A DNA stretch of 64,000 nucleotides from Streptomyces hygroscopicus (GTDB lineage Bacteria; Actinomycetota; Actinomycetes; Streptomycetales; Streptomycetaceae): positions 62,001 through 126,000 of the forward strand of contig NZ_LBMW01000018.1 in the NCBI RefSeq assembly GCF_026168105.1, read 5' to 3'. Shown piece by piece: positions 15,094 through 23,578 of this stretch (positions within the stretch are counted from its first letter, which is position 1; each line of letters begins with the position of its first letter). The position numbers were made by a program, and so were the translations under genes. The notes under the pieces are model-generated. The model searched no databases. It worked only from the letters and a program-made list of their open reading frames with translations, and was not told the DNA's origin.

Positions 15094-17661
15094 TCACTCG
15101 TGTGCGATCGCCGCCAGCACATTCATGCGCGACGCACGCAACGCAGGCAGCAGCGCCGCCACCACGCCCACGACCGCCGCGCCCACCACCACGGCGATGA
15201 TCGTGCCCCACGGCACCGCCAGCGCCTTCAAGCCCCGCAGCGCGAGCACCTGCTGGGTGCAGACCCCCCACACGAGCCCCAGCGCCAGCCCGAGGACCGC
15301 TCCGAACACGGCGATCACCACCGACTCCAGCCGGATCATCCGGCGCAACTGCCGCCGGGCCAGTCCGATCGCGCGCAGCAGCCCGATCTCACGGGTGCGC
15401 TCCACCACCGACAGGGCGAGGGTGTTGACCACCCCGAGCACCGCGATGACGATCGCCAGGCCGAGCAGCGCGTACACCAGGTAGAGCAGCACCGAGATCT
15501 GGTTGTGCACCAGCTTCTTGTAGTCGGCCTGGTCGCGCACCTGGACCTGGGGGTACGGCGCCAGGGTCTTCCCCAGATGGGAGCGCAGCCGGTCCTTCGG
15601 CGTACCGGGCGCGGTGTTCACGTACAGCGCGGAGTCCTGTCCGTCCGGCGCGTACTTCTGGAGCGTCGCCATCCCGAAGAACAGTCCGCCCTGCATGCCG
15701 AAGTTCTCGGAGCCGCCCTGGTTGGTGAGCGCGCCGACCCTCAGATCGGTGTGGCGGCCGCCCGGGAACCGGAGCGGGATCGTGCTGCCGACGCGGACGC
15801 CGTGGTCCTTCGCGAACGTCAGGTCCATGGCCATGGCGCCGTCCGCGAGCGCGGCAGCCGTGTCGCCCCGGGCATAGGTGATGTGTGCGACGTCGTCCAG
15901 CCGCGGGTCGTAGCCGGCCGCGGTCGTCTCCACACGTGTGCCGTCCGGCAGCCGTGCCGCGACGGGCGTGAACCGCTGGCGCACGACGAGGCCGGCGCCG
16001 GCCGTGGCGCGGACCCGGTCGGTGATCTCCTGCGGGAAGGGCTGGAAGTTGCTGTTCTGCACCACGAAATCGGCGCCCAGCGTCTTGTCGATCTGCTGGT
16101 CGAACGACTTGGACATGGAGGTGCTGGCCACGGACATCCCGGCCACCAGGGCGAGCCCCACCATCAGCGCGGACGCGGTGGCTCCGGTGCGGCGCGGATT
16201 GCGCAGGGCGTTGCGCTGGCTCATGCGGCCGATGGAGCCGAACAGGGCGGGGAAGACAGCGCCCAGCACCCGGATCACCGGACGCACCAGCAGCGGGCCC
16301 GCGATGACGGTGGCCACGAGCGTGAGGACCACGCCGAGGCCGAGCAGCGAGGCGGCGGGCGCGGTCCTGGTGGCCCGGACGCACCCCGCCAGCGCCGCCA
16401 CCCCCAGTGCGCCGACGACGGCACCCGCCACCGCGCGGACCCTGAGCGGTCGGCCCACACCGGCGATCTCGGCGTCGGCGAGGGCCGCCATCGGAGAGAT
16501 CCCGGCCGCCCGCCGTGCCGGCAGGTACGCGGCCACGAACGTGACACCGACCCCGACCACATAGGCGGAGACCGGGGTCACCCAGCCGATCACCATCTCG
16601 GTGGACTTGATGTTCATGCCGAACGCGCTCATCAGCCGGATGAGCCCGGCCGCCAGCCCGATCCCCGTGGCGAGCCCGAGTGTCGAGCCGACCAGGCCGA
16701 GCAGCAGCGCCTCCGTCAGCACCGACCGGCGCACCTGCCGACGGTCGGCGCCCAGGGCGCGCAGCAGGCCCAGTTCGCGGGTGCGCTGGGCGATGAGCAT
16801 CGAGAACGTGTTGACGATGAGGAAGACGCCGACGAGTACGGCGATGCCGGCGAATCCCACCATCACGTACTTGATCACGTCGAGGAAGGTGCCGAGCTGG
16901 TCGATGTCGGACTTGGCCTGTTCGCCCGCGGTCTTGAAGTCGTAGGCGGAGGACCGCACCCGCGCGGCGACACGCTGTTTGAGCACGTTGTCACTCACAC
17001 CCGGTGCGGCGTCGACCGCGATGCTGGTGGCCGCGCCGGGCCTGCCCAGCAGCCTGGTCTGGGCGGTCGGGGTGTCCAGGAAGAGCAGGGCGGCGCCCGG
17101 ATTGGTGGTGGTGAAGGTGGCGATCCCGACGACCCGCACCCTGAAGGAGCCGGGACGCGCCAGCACCGTCAGCGTGTCGCCGGTCCTGACGTGCTTGTGC
17201 CGGGCGGTGTCCGCGTCCAGCAGCGCCTCGCCGGGACCCCGGGGTGCGTGCCCGGACGTCAGTTTCACCGGGCTGCGCTTGGTGACGTACCAGTTCTTGG
17301 CGATGGTGGGCGCGCCGGTCGTCGGCCCCACGGGAGCGTTCCTGCGGTCGACGACCGTGACGTTGTTGACGGCGACGTCCACATGGGTCGCCGCGACGCC
17401 GTCGACCCCGGTCACCAGCGAGGCCAGTGAGGCGGGGAGGGTCGGGGTCACGCCGGTCGGGACCCGGGAGGTGAGGTCCTGCTTGGGGCTCACGGTCACA
17501 TCGGCGGCCGTGGAGGCGAACAGCCGGTCGAAGGTCCGGGTGACCGTGTCCGAGAAGATCAGGCTTCCCGCGACGAATGCCACGGACAGGAGGACGGCGA
17601 GGGCCGAGAGTGCCAGCCGTCCCTTGTGCGCGAGGAAGCTGCGCAGCGTCGCCTTGAGCAC
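15094..17661 (-). CDS. ABC transporter permease, FtsX-like (two FtsX domains)
   Basis: An 855-residue permease. An N-terminal membrane helix (LALSALAVLLSVAFVAGSLIFSDTV) and a large extracytoplasmic region (~45-250) precede three helices of the first FtsX domain (~260-400). A second periplasmic block (~500-720) and a C-terminal FtsX domain (~730-850; LGLAIVIAVLGVVNTLALSVVERTREIGLLRAIG) follow. Repeated RTRELGLLRALGADRRQVRR and RTREIGLLRAIGLARRQLRR mark the two domains. Such permeases move lipophilic compounds or drive mechanical signalling. It starts 7 nt after the ATPase stop. Confidence 0.93.
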   Translation of the reverse strand: MLKATLRSFLAHKGRLALSALAVLLSVAFVAGSLIFSDTVTRTFDRLFASTAADVTVSPKQDLTSRVPTGVTPTLPASLASLVTGVDGVAATHVDVAVNNVTVVDRRNAPVGPTTGAPTIAKNWYVTKRSPVKLTSGHAPRGPGEALLDADTARHKHVRTGDTLTVLARPGSFRVRVVGIATFTTTNPGAALLFLDTPTAQTRLLGRPGAATSIAVDAAPGVSDNVLKQRVAARVRSSAYDFKTAGEQAKSDIDQLGTFLDVIKYVMVGFAGIAVLVGVFLIVNTFSMLIAQRTRELGLLRALGADRRQVRRSVLTEALLLGLVGSTLGLATGIGLAAGLIRLMSAFGMNIKSTEMVIGWVTPVSAYVVGVGVTFVAAYLPARRAAGISPMAALADAEIAGVGRPLRVRAVAGAVVGALGVAALAGCVRATRTAPAASLLGLGVVLTLVATVIAGPLLVRPVIRVLGAVFPALFGSIGRMSQRNALRNPRRTGATASALMVGLALVAGMSVASTSMSKSFDQQIDKTLGADFVVQNSNFQPFPQEITDRVRATAGAGLVVRQRFTPVAARLPDGTRVETTAAGYDPRLDDVAHITYARGDTAAALADGAMAMDLTFAKDHGVRVGSTIPLRFPGGRHTDLRVGALTNQGGSENFGMQGGLFFGMATLQKYAPDGQDSALYVNTAPGTPKDRLRSHLGKTLAPYPQVQVRDQADYKKLVHNQISVLLYLVYALLGLAIVIAVLGVVNTLALSVVERTREIGLLRAIGLARRQLRRMIRLESVVIAVFGAVLGLALGLVWGVCTQQVLALRGLKALAVPWGTIIAVVVGAAVVGVVAALLPALRASRMNVLAAIAHE

Positions 17662-17668
17662 GGTGGCC

Positions 17669-18475
17669 TCACTTCTCGCGGCCGGACGTGTCGTCGAAGG
17701 CAGCCCGCACCGTGTCGAACCGCTTCATGCGTTCCAGCACGGTGTCGGCGGTCGGCCGCGCCATCTCGTCCACGATCCGTCCGTCCGCCAGGAAGAGCAC
17801 CAGATCGGAGTGGGCCGCCGCGCCCGGATCGTGGGTGACCATCACGACGGTCTGCCCCAGGTCGTCGACCGCCTGGCGCAGGAAACCGAGGACCTCCAGC
17901 CCCGACCGGGAGTCGAGGTTGCCCGTGGGCTCGTCCGCGAAGATCAGCTCGGGGCGGGAGGCGAGTGCCCGGGCGCAGGCGACGCGCTGTTGCTGCCCGC
18001 CGGACAACTGGGCCGGCCGGTGGCCGAGCCGGTCCCGCAGGCCGAGTGTGTCGATCACCTGGTCCACCCACTCCCGGTCGGGCCTCTGGCCCGCGATGTC
18101 CATCGGGAGCGTGATGTTCTCGGCCGCGCTCAGTGTGGGGATCAGATTGAACGACTGGAACATGAAACCGATGCGGTCCCGGCGCAGCCGGGTCAGCTCA
18201 CGATCCTTCAGGCCAGTGATCTCGGTGTCGCCGAGCCACACCTGACCCGCCGAGACCGTGTCGAGTCCCGCCAGGCAGTGCATCAGCGTGGACTTCCCCG
18301 AGCCCGAGGGACCCATGACCGCGGTGAAGCGGCCGCGCGTGATGTCCACGTCGACCGCGTCGAGGGCGAGGACCGTCGTCTCGCCCGAGCCGTACGCCTT
18401 CGTCAGTCCCCGGGCGCGGGCGGCCGTCCCGTCCGGCTCCGCGCGGCCCCGGGCGTGCTCCGCAGCAGTGGACAA
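17669..18475 (-). CDS. ABC transporter ATP-binding protein (LolD/MacB type)
   Basis: The 268-residue ATPase partner of the FtsX-like permease downstream. Walker A GPSGSGKST, Q-loop FMFQSFNLIPTLSAAENI, signature LSGGQQQR, Walker B ELIFADEPTGNLDS and the H-loop VMVTHDP are all intact. The start is placed at TTG 18475, with GAGGAGG 5-6 nt upstream; the frame stays open to an ATG at 18652 but that stretch is a low-complexity purine-rich tract without homology. Substrate unknown. Confidence 0.9.
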   Translation of the reverse strand: MSTAAEHARGRAEPDGTAARARGLTKAYGSGETTVLALDAVDVDITRGRFTAVMGPSGSGKSTLMHCLAGLDTVSAGQVWLGDTEITGLKDRELTRLRRDRIGFMFQSFNLIPTLSAAENITLPMDIAGQRPDREWVDQVIDTLGLRDRLGHRPAQLSGGQQQRVACARALASRPELIFADEPTGNLDSRSGLEVLGFLRQAVDDLGQTVVMVTHDPGAAAHSDLVLFLADGRIVDEMARPTADTVLERMKRFDTVRAAFDDTSGREK

Positions 18476-18533
18476 GACCGCCTCCTCGGTCGTGGACGCC
18501 GTGACGTCGTGGACGTTCCGCCGTCCTCGTCTG

Positions 18534-18623
18534 GGTCTTCCAGGTCTTCCCTTTTCCCGTCTTCCCGCGCTTTCCGGTCTTGCCCTGCCGTCGTTCCCCG
18601 TCCCATTCCCTTTTCCCTGTTCC
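18534..18623. repeat. Polypyrimidine/polypurine tract with GTCTTCC repeats
   Basis: On the plus strand this ~90-bp stretch is mostly C and T with few G and A, and lower GC than its surroundings. GTCTTCC recurs at 18535, 18544 and 18559, with GTCTT at 18577. It lies 60-150 nt upstream of the ABC ATPase start on the minus strand, where the transcript would be a long A/G leader. Confidence 0.6.
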
Positions 18624-18754
18624 GGCCGAGCGTAGTGTGATGCGGAGCACACCCGGTATCCCTCGGGAGTCCAGGCGCGTCTCCGCCACAGGTCGTGCCC
18701 CGGATGCCGGTGTAAGGGGCACTCTCCACCCCGTGGTGGAGCCAGGCTGCCCCC

Positions 18755-18790
18755 TTGCCGACGCTAGCGCCACGGCGCTAGCGTCGGGGT
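18755..18790 (+). promoter_or_regulatory. Leaderless promoter embedded in a 30-bp palindromic operator
   Basis: Arms CCGACGCTAGCGCC (18758-18771) and GGCGCTAGCGTCGG (18774-18787) flank a 2-nt centre; 28 of 30 positions are symmetrical. Each arm also holds the 8-bp palindrome CGCTAGCG. TTGCCG (18755-18760) and TAGCGT (18779-18784), 18 nt apart, fit -35 and -10 boxes. The ATG at 18791 is 7 nt past the -10 box, so transcription would start at the start codon. The operator covers the whole core promoter and leaves no room for a ribosome binding site. Confidence 0.7.
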
Positions 18791-19054
18791 ATGGCGAAGA
18801 CCCAGCTGAACGTGAGGGTGGACGAGGACACCGCCCGAGCCGCCCGCGAACGAGCCCTGGAGCGCGGCATGAGCGTCAACCGCTACATCGAAGAGCTGGT
18901 CAAGCAGGACGCGGGGGAGGCGGGTCACACGTTCGTGGAGGCAGCCGCCGACTTCATGAAGCAGTACGAGTCCGTCTTCGCCGAGGAGTTCGGTGCCACC
19001 CGCGAGGGCCGGGGCGAGGGCTCGGGAGAGCACCGGAGCGAAGGTCGTCGCTGA
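18791..19054 (+). CDS. ribbon-helix-helix (Arc-type) antitoxin-like protein
   Basis: An 87-residue protein. Residues 1-40 (TQLNVRVDEDTARAARERAL, then MSVNRYIEELVKQ) form a ribbon-helix-helix DNA-binding domain, followed by a helical segment (VEAAADFMKQYESVFAEEFG) and a charged Gly/Glu/Arg tail. RHH dimers bind palindromic operators like the one overlapping its own promoter, so autoregulation is very likely. The transcript should be leaderless. The next gene (Fic-like) starts 3 nt after its stop, so the two are a toxin-antitoxin-style pair. Confidence 0.85.
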   Translation: MAKTQLNVRVDEDTARAARERALERGMSVNRYIEELVKQDAGEAGHTFVEAAADFMKQYESVFAEEFGATREGRGEGSGEHRSEGRR

Positions 19055-19057
19055 GCG

Positions 19058-19432
19058 TTGAGCAACCTAAGGATCGACCTCGCCTGGCTGCTGATGGTCG
19101 CCGAACAGAAGACACCCGGAGATCCCCAGGTCACCGACTGGGGAGCGCTCGTCGCCGCGGTCAGCCGGCACGACGCGGAGATATTCGGCGTCCCCGTCTA
19201 CGACACCCCGCACGCCCGCGCCGCGGCCCTCCTCCAGCTTCTGCTGCACGTTCCCGCGCTGGAGCGCTCCAACGCGCTGTTCGCGTCCGCGGTCGCCTAC
19301 GCCTATCTGGTCGCCAGCGGTGTCAAGGTCGTCACCTCCCCGGAGCAGGTGCGCGACCTGGCCCGGCTGGTCAAGGGCGGCGAGGCCTCCGTGAGTGACA
19401 TCGCGCGGGAGCTGCGGCAGTGGAGTCTGTGA
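19058..19432 (+). CDS. Fic/Doc-family-like protein with degenerate active-site motif
   Basis: A 124-residue Doc-type protein, the second gene of the RHH pair, starting at TTG 19058. Residues ~1-90 follow the Doc fold pattern (WLLMVAEQ, then VAAVSRHDAEIFGVPVYDTPHARAAALLQLLLH). The Fic motif HxFxxGNKR should follow, but here it reads HVPALERSNALFA (residues 64-76): a His is kept, the acidic residue appears as Glu69, and GNKR is lost. Known Doc kinases or AMPylators need those residues, so this copy is likely inactive as a Fic enzyme or has changed function. Its stop abuts the opposite gene's stop. Confidence 0.75.
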   Translation: MSNLRIDLAWLLMVAEQKTPGDPQVTDWGALVAAVSRHDAEIFGVPVYDTPHARAAALLQLLLHVPALERSNALFASAVAYAYLVASGVKVVTSPEQVRDLARLVKGGEASVSDIARELRQWSL

Positions 19433-20119
19433 CTACTCCCCGCCGCCGGGCCGCCGGGCGGTGCCCAGCACGCAGTACGACGTCGGCAGACGCGGCCCCT
19501 TCTCCGGCATCAACAGCCGCCGGTAGGGGCCCAGTTCGAATCCGGCCGTGCGCAGGGCCGCCACCGGGTCCCGGGACAGGTGACAGCCCCCGTTGAGCGG
19601 CGGCCACACCGTGCGGTCCAGGGCGCGCTGGGCGTACCGCATCGCGGGCCCGCCGCCCGCGCCGTGCTCGTAGAACCGCAGCGTACCGCCGGGCCGCAGT
19701 ACCCGTCGCAGCTCACCGAGCGTGCGCGTGAGGTCCCGCACGCTGCAGAGCACCAGGGAGACGACCGCCGCGTCGAAGGCCTCGCTCTTGACCGGCAGCG
19801 CCTCCGCCGCGCCCGGCACCACGTCCACCGGGACGTCGGCGCGCAGGGCTGCCTCGACCGCCAAATGCCGCAGCAGCCGCTCGGGTTCGATCGCGACGAC
19901 CTCCGAGACCGTGCGCGGGTAGTGGGCGAAGTTCAGACCGTTGCCCGCGCCGATCTCGATCACCCGGCCGGACAGCCCGGCCAGGAGCCGGTCCCGGACG
20001 GCAGCCATGCCGATGCGTGTCTCGGCGGCGACGGAGATCCGGGCGTAGTAGCGGGCGAAGAGCGGATGGTGCACGGAGTCCCGCGACACCGTGTGGGGTC
20101 GGACGGACCGCAGCGGCAT
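19433..20119 (-). CDS. class I SAM-dependent methyltransferase
   Basis: A 228-residue methyltransferase. SAM-binding motif I is VIEIGAGNGLNFAHYP (residues ~65-80), then VVAIEPERLLR (motif II) and EAFDAAVVSLVLCSV (motif IV), with LRVLRPGGTLRFYEH after. It resembles UbiE/Methyltransf_11 proteins of unknown substrate. ATG 20119 follows GGGAGGTGCTC. Its stop codon is directly next to the convergent Fic-like gene's stop, with no spacer. Confidence 0.88.
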   Translation of the reverse strand: MPLRSVRPHTVSRDSVHHPLFARYYARISVAAETRIGMAAVRDRLLAGLSGRVIEIGAGNGLNFAHYPRTVSEVVAIEPERLLRHLAVEAALRADVPVDVVPGAAEALPVKSEAFDAAVVSLVLCSVRDLTRTLGELRRVLRPGGTLRFYEHGAGGGPAMRYAQRALDRTVWPPLNGGCHLSRDPVAALRTAGFELGPYRRLLMPEKGPRLPTSYCVLGTARRPGGGE

Positions 20120-20246
20120 GAGCACCTCCCGGATAGGACCGGCCTTACCCGGATTGTCCCCCGCACGCGCCCGGCGCACCCCTGCGTGTGGCCGCGGACG
20201 CTTCCGTGTCCCACGGAGTGGACGCCCGGGCCAACTCCGCCGCGCC

Positions 20247-20963
20247 CTACGGCGCGTGCGCCGAGGCGAACGCCGTCGCCGACCAGGTCCCGCCCAGCGG
20301 GGGCGCCAGCCAGCCGGGTGCTCCGGCGCGGAAGTCCGCGGGCGCGTGCGCTCCCGCTCCCGCGGGCAGCGCGCCGAGCAAGGGCGACCCGGTCACCGCA
20401 GGCAGGTCGGCGAGGTTGCACCGGGACGCGAGATCGGCCGACTCGGGCCAGCTGCCGATGACCACACCCGCCAGGTCCAGCCCCAGACGACGCAGTTCGC
20501 GCGCCGTCAGTTCGGTCGTGTTGAGCGTGCCGAGGCCCGCCGACGTGACCACCAGCACCGGCGACGCCAGCAGCCGCGCGACGTCCGCCAGGGTGCCGTC
20601 CTCGTCGTCGAACCGTACGAGCAGCCCGCCGGCCCCCTCGACGAGGACGAGGTCGTGCCCGACGGCCAGCTTCGCGGCGGCCTCCGCCACCTCGTACGGC
20701 CGCACGGGAGGCATCCCGGCGCGCCTGGCCGCCGTGGCGGGCGCCAACGGCTCGGGATAGCGCGCGAGTTCACACGTCGTCACGGTCCCCGCGAGCCGAG
20801 CCACCTCGTCGGCGTCCCCGCGCTCGTCGGTCCGGACACCCGTCTGCGCGGGCTTGAGCACGGCCACGGACCGGCCCGCCGCGACGGCCACCGCCGCGAC
20901 GGCGGCGGTCGTGACCGTCTTGCCGATCTCCGTGCCGGTCCCCGTGATCACCAGTGTCGACAT
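20247..20963 (-). CDS. bioD: dethiobiotin synthetase
   Basis: BioD closes the ureido ring of dethiobiotin from 7,8-diaminopelargonate, CO2 and ATP. The 238-residue protein starts MSTLVITGTGTEIGKT with the P-loop, has KPAQTGV (substrate-binding Lys) and LVLVEGAGGLLVRFDD. Its ATG at 20963 begins 1 nt after the bioA stop, so it is the last gene of a bioB-bioA-bioD operon. Confidence 0.95.
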   Translation of the reverse strand: MSTLVITGTGTEIGKTVTTAAVAAVAVAAGRSVAVLKPAQTGVRTDERGDADEVARLAGTVTTCELARYPEPLAPATAARRAGMPPVRPYEVAEAAAKLAVGHDLVLVEGAGGLLVRFDDEDGTLADVARLLASPVLVVTSAGLGTLNTTELTARELRRLGLDLAGVVIGSWPESADLASRCNLADLPAVTGSPLLGALPAGAGAHAPADFRAGAPGWLAPPLGGTWSATAFASAHAP

Positions 20964-20964
20964 G

Positions 20965-22245
20965 TCACCCTTCCCGTGCCGCCGCGCACACCGCGCGCGC
21001 GATGCGTGCCACGTCCGCGTCGCCGGTCACAAACGGCGGCATCGTGTAGACGAGGTCGCGGAAGGGCCGCAGCCACACGCCCTCGCGCACCGCGGCCCGC
21101 GTCGCGGCCGCCATGTCGACCTCGTGGTCGAGCTGGACGACACCGATGGCGCCGAGGACCCGTACCTCGCGCACCCCCGGAACGTCCGCCGCCTCCGCGA
21201 GCCCGTCCCGCAGACCCGTCTCGATCCGCTTGACCTCCGACTGCCAGTCCTGGCCGAGCAGCAGCTCGACCGAGGCGCAGGCCACGGCGGCCGCCAGCGG
21301 ATTGCCCATGAAGGTCGGGCCGTGCGCGAGCACCGGCACCTGACCCCGGGAGATCCCCTCCGCCACGCGCGGGGTGCACAGCGTGGCCGCCAGGGTCATG
21401 TAGCCGCCGGTCAGCGCCTTGCCCACACACATCACGTCCGGCGTCACGGTCGCGTGGCCCGCGGCGAACAGCGCGCCCGTGCGCCCGAACCCCGTGGCGA
21501 TCTCGTCGAACACGAGCAGCACGTCGTGCGCATCGCACGCCTCGCGCAGCACACCCAGATATGCGGGGGAGTGGAACCGCATCCCGCCCGCCCCCTGCAC
21601 CACCGGCTCCACGATCACCGCGGCCAGTTCGTCCGCGTGCCGCGCGATCGCCGAGCGCAGATGGTCCGCGTACGACTCCTCGTACGCACCGGGAGGCGCG
21701 TCCGCGAACACCTGGCGCGGGAGCACCCCGGACCAGAGTTCGTGCATCCCGCCCTCGGGGTCGCACACGGACATCGGGTTCCAGGTGTCTCCGTGGTAGC
21801 CGCCACGCCAGGTCAGCAGGCGCTGTTTGGCGGGTCGCCCGAGCGAACGCCAGTACTGCAGGCACATCTTGACCGCGACCTCGACCGAGACCGAGCCCGA
21901 GTCCGCGAGGAAGACGTGCTCCAGGTCCTCAGGCGCGATGTCGACCAGGAGCTTCGCGAGCCGCACGGCGGGCTCATGGGTGAGCCCGCCGAACATCACA
22001 TGACTCATCCGCGCCAGCTGCTCGCGCGCGGCCTCGTTGAGCACCGGGTGGTTGTAGCCGTGGATCGCCGACCACCAGGACGACATGCCGTCGACCAGCT
22101 CGCCCGAGCCGTCGGCCAGGTGCAGGCGCACCCCGCTCGCCGACTCCACGACGAGCGGCTCCTGCCGTCCGGGCATGGGACCGTAGGGATGCCAGACGTG
22201 CTGCCGGTCCAGCGCCAGCAGCTCGTCCACGGACAGATCAGGCAT
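20965..22245 (-). CDS. bioA: adenosylmethionine-8-amino-7-oxononanoate aminotransferase
   Basis: BioA makes 7,8-diaminopelargonate from KAPA with SAM as amino donor. The 426-residue PLP enzyme shows HVWHPYGPM at the N-terminus (substrate binding), [29 protein letters not shown] and the PLP lysine block [13 protein letters not shown] 22245 lies inside the end of bioB; the two genes overlap by 8 nt, so translation is coupled. Confidence 0.96.
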   Translation of the reverse strand: MPDLSVDELLALDRQHVWHPYGPMPGRQEPLVVESASGVRLHLADGSGELVDGMSSWWSAIHGYNHPVLNEAAREQLARMSHVMFGGLTHEPAVRLAKLLVDIAPEDLEHVFLADSGSVSVEVAVKMCLQYWRSLGRPAKQRLLTWRGGYHGDTWNPMSVCDPEGGMHELWSGVLPRQVFADAPPGAYEESYADHLRSAIARHADELAAVIVEPVVQGAGGMRFHSPAYLGVLREACDAHDVLLVFDEIATGFGRTGALFAAGHATVTPDVMCVGKALTGGYMTLAATLCTPRVAEGISRGQVPVLAHGPTFMGNPLAAAVACASVELLLGQDWQSEVKRIETGLRDGLAEAADVPGVREVRVLGAIGVVQLDHEVDMAAATRAAVREGVWLRPFRDLVYTMPPFVTGDADVARIARAVCAAAREG

Positions 22246-23431
22246 TGGGCGCGATGTCCGTTCCGGCTCCCCGGCGGCGTACGGCGACGAGATCCGTACG
22301 GGGCTCGTCCGTCCGCGGGGCGGAGGCGGCACCGGAACCGCACACACCGCCGCCCTCGTGCGATCCGCACCCCGTGCCGTCGTCGGACCCGCACGCCGCA
22401 CCCGCGTGCGACCCGCATCCGCCGGCCGCGCGGTGTTCCGGCAGCGTCACCTGGTCCGTCCCCTCCACCTCGAACCCGGCATCCGCGATCATCTCCAGGT
22501 CCGCCTTGCCCGCCTGGCCCTCACTGGTCAGGTAGTCGCCCAGGAAGATGGAGTTGGCCAGGTGCAGGGCAAGCGGCTGCATCGTGCGCAGATGCACCTC
22601 GCGGCCGCCCGCGATGCGCACCTCCACGTCCGGGCACACGAACCGCACCATCGCCAGGATCCGCAGACACCGCTGCGGGGTGAGGCTCCACTCCTTGGCG
22701 AGCGGTGTGCCCTCGAACGGGATCAGGAAGTTGACCGGGACCGAGTCCGGGTCCAGCTCCCGCAGCGAGAAGACGACGTCGACCAGGTCCTCGTCGCTCT
22801 CGCCCATGCCCGCGATCAGGCCCGAGCAGGCCGACAGACCGGCGGCGTGCGCCTTCTGCACGGTGTCCACGCGGTCGGCGTAGGTGTGCGTGGTGGTGAT
22901 GTCCCCGTAGGTGGCCTCGGACGTGTTCAGGTTGTGGTTGTACGCGTCGGCGCCCGCGGCGCGCAGCCGCTCGGCCTGGCCGTCGGAGAGCAGACCGAGG
23001 CAGGCGCACACCTCGACGCCCTCGTTCTGTTCCTTGATCGTCTTGATGGTGTCGGAGACCCGGTCCACGTCCCGGTCGGTGGGGCCGCGCCCGCTGGCCA
23101 CCAGGCAGACACGCTTGGCCCCGCCCGCGACTCCGGCCGCGGCGGCCTGCGAGGCGTCGTCCGGCTTGAGCCAGGTGTACTTCAGGATCCCGGCCTTCGA
23201 GCCGAGCCGCTGGGAGCAGTAGGAACAGTCCTCGGGGCACAGGCCGGACTTCAGGTTGACGAGATAGTTGAGTTTCACCCGTCGGCCGAACCAGTGGCGG
23301 CGCACCTTTCCGGCCGCGGCCACCACATCGAGCACGTCGTCGTCGGAAGTGGCGAGGACGGCCAGAGCTTCCTCGCGGGTCGGCGTCTCGCGCCGCAGCC
23401 CCTTGTCCACCAGCGTGTTCAGCAGGTCCAT
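22238..23431 (-). CDS. bioB: biotin synthase with Cys-rich C-terminal tail
   Basis: BioB inserts sulfur into dethiobiotin by radical SAM chemistry. ATG 23431 starts [14 protein letters not shown]; the [4Fe-4S] motif CPEDCSYC gives Cys65, Cys69 and Cys72. The barrel and the Arg/Cys residues of the [2Fe-2S] site ([28 protein letters not shown]) are all present. The core ends near residue 330. A 68-residue tail then follows with CGSH, CGSD, CGSH and CGSG at 8-9 residue spacing (Cys about 339, 347, 355, 364), not part of the usual BioB. The tail could bind metal or support cluster repair. First gene of bioBAD. Confidence 0.95.
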   Translation of the reverse strand: MDLLNTLVDKGLRRETPTREEALAVLATSDDDVLDVVAAAGKVRRHWFGRRVKLNYLVNLKSGLCPEDCSYCSQRLGSKAGILKYTWLKPDDASQAAAAGVAGGAKRVCLVASGRGPTDRDVDRVSDTIKTIKEQNEGVEVCACLGLLSDGQAERLRAAGADAYNHNLNTSEATYGDITTTHTYADRVDTVQKAHAAGLSACSGLIAGMGESDEDLVDVVFSLRELDPDSVPVNFLIPFEGTPLAKEWSLTPQRCLRILAMVRFVCPDVEVRIAGGREVHLRTMQPLALHLANSIFLGDYLTSEGQAGKADLEMIADAGFEVEGTDQVTLPEHRAAGGCGSHAGAACGSDDGTGCGSHEGGGVCGSGAASAPRTDEPRTDLVAVRRRGAGTDIAPNA

Positions 23432-23499
23432 GAGAGCCGATCCTGTCCTAAGGGACCGCCCCGGGCCAAGGAGACTTTGCACAAGAGACGCCGTTCGAC

Positions 23500-23517
23500 G
23501 TGTGGGTATTGCCACAC
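23500..23517. promoter_or_regulatory. Palindromic operator candidate in the bioB/bioF divergent region
   Basis: GTGTGG-GTATTG-CCACAC is an inverted repeat with perfect 6-bp arms and a 6-nt centre. It lies between divergent bioB (start 23431) and bioF (start 23579), the expected place for a biotin-pathway repressor such as BirA or a TetR-like BioQ. The sequence does not match operators I know for those proteins. Confidence 0.45.
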
Positions 23518-23578
23518 CCTGGGCGGCTGGTCGTGCCGCTAGTGTCTGTCCACTGCCTACAAAAGCCCCGGAGGACCC

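Noticed and set aside
15100-17430. 776-codon open frame opposite the FtsX-like permease
   Set aside because: Low-complexity Gly/Arg/His peptide, mirror of the permease codons.
18476-18652. Longer N-terminus for the ABC ATPase from ATG 18652
   Set aside because: The extra ~59 residues come from the polypurine tract and are Arg/Gly/Lys low complexity; TTG 18475 has a better-spaced ribosome binding site.
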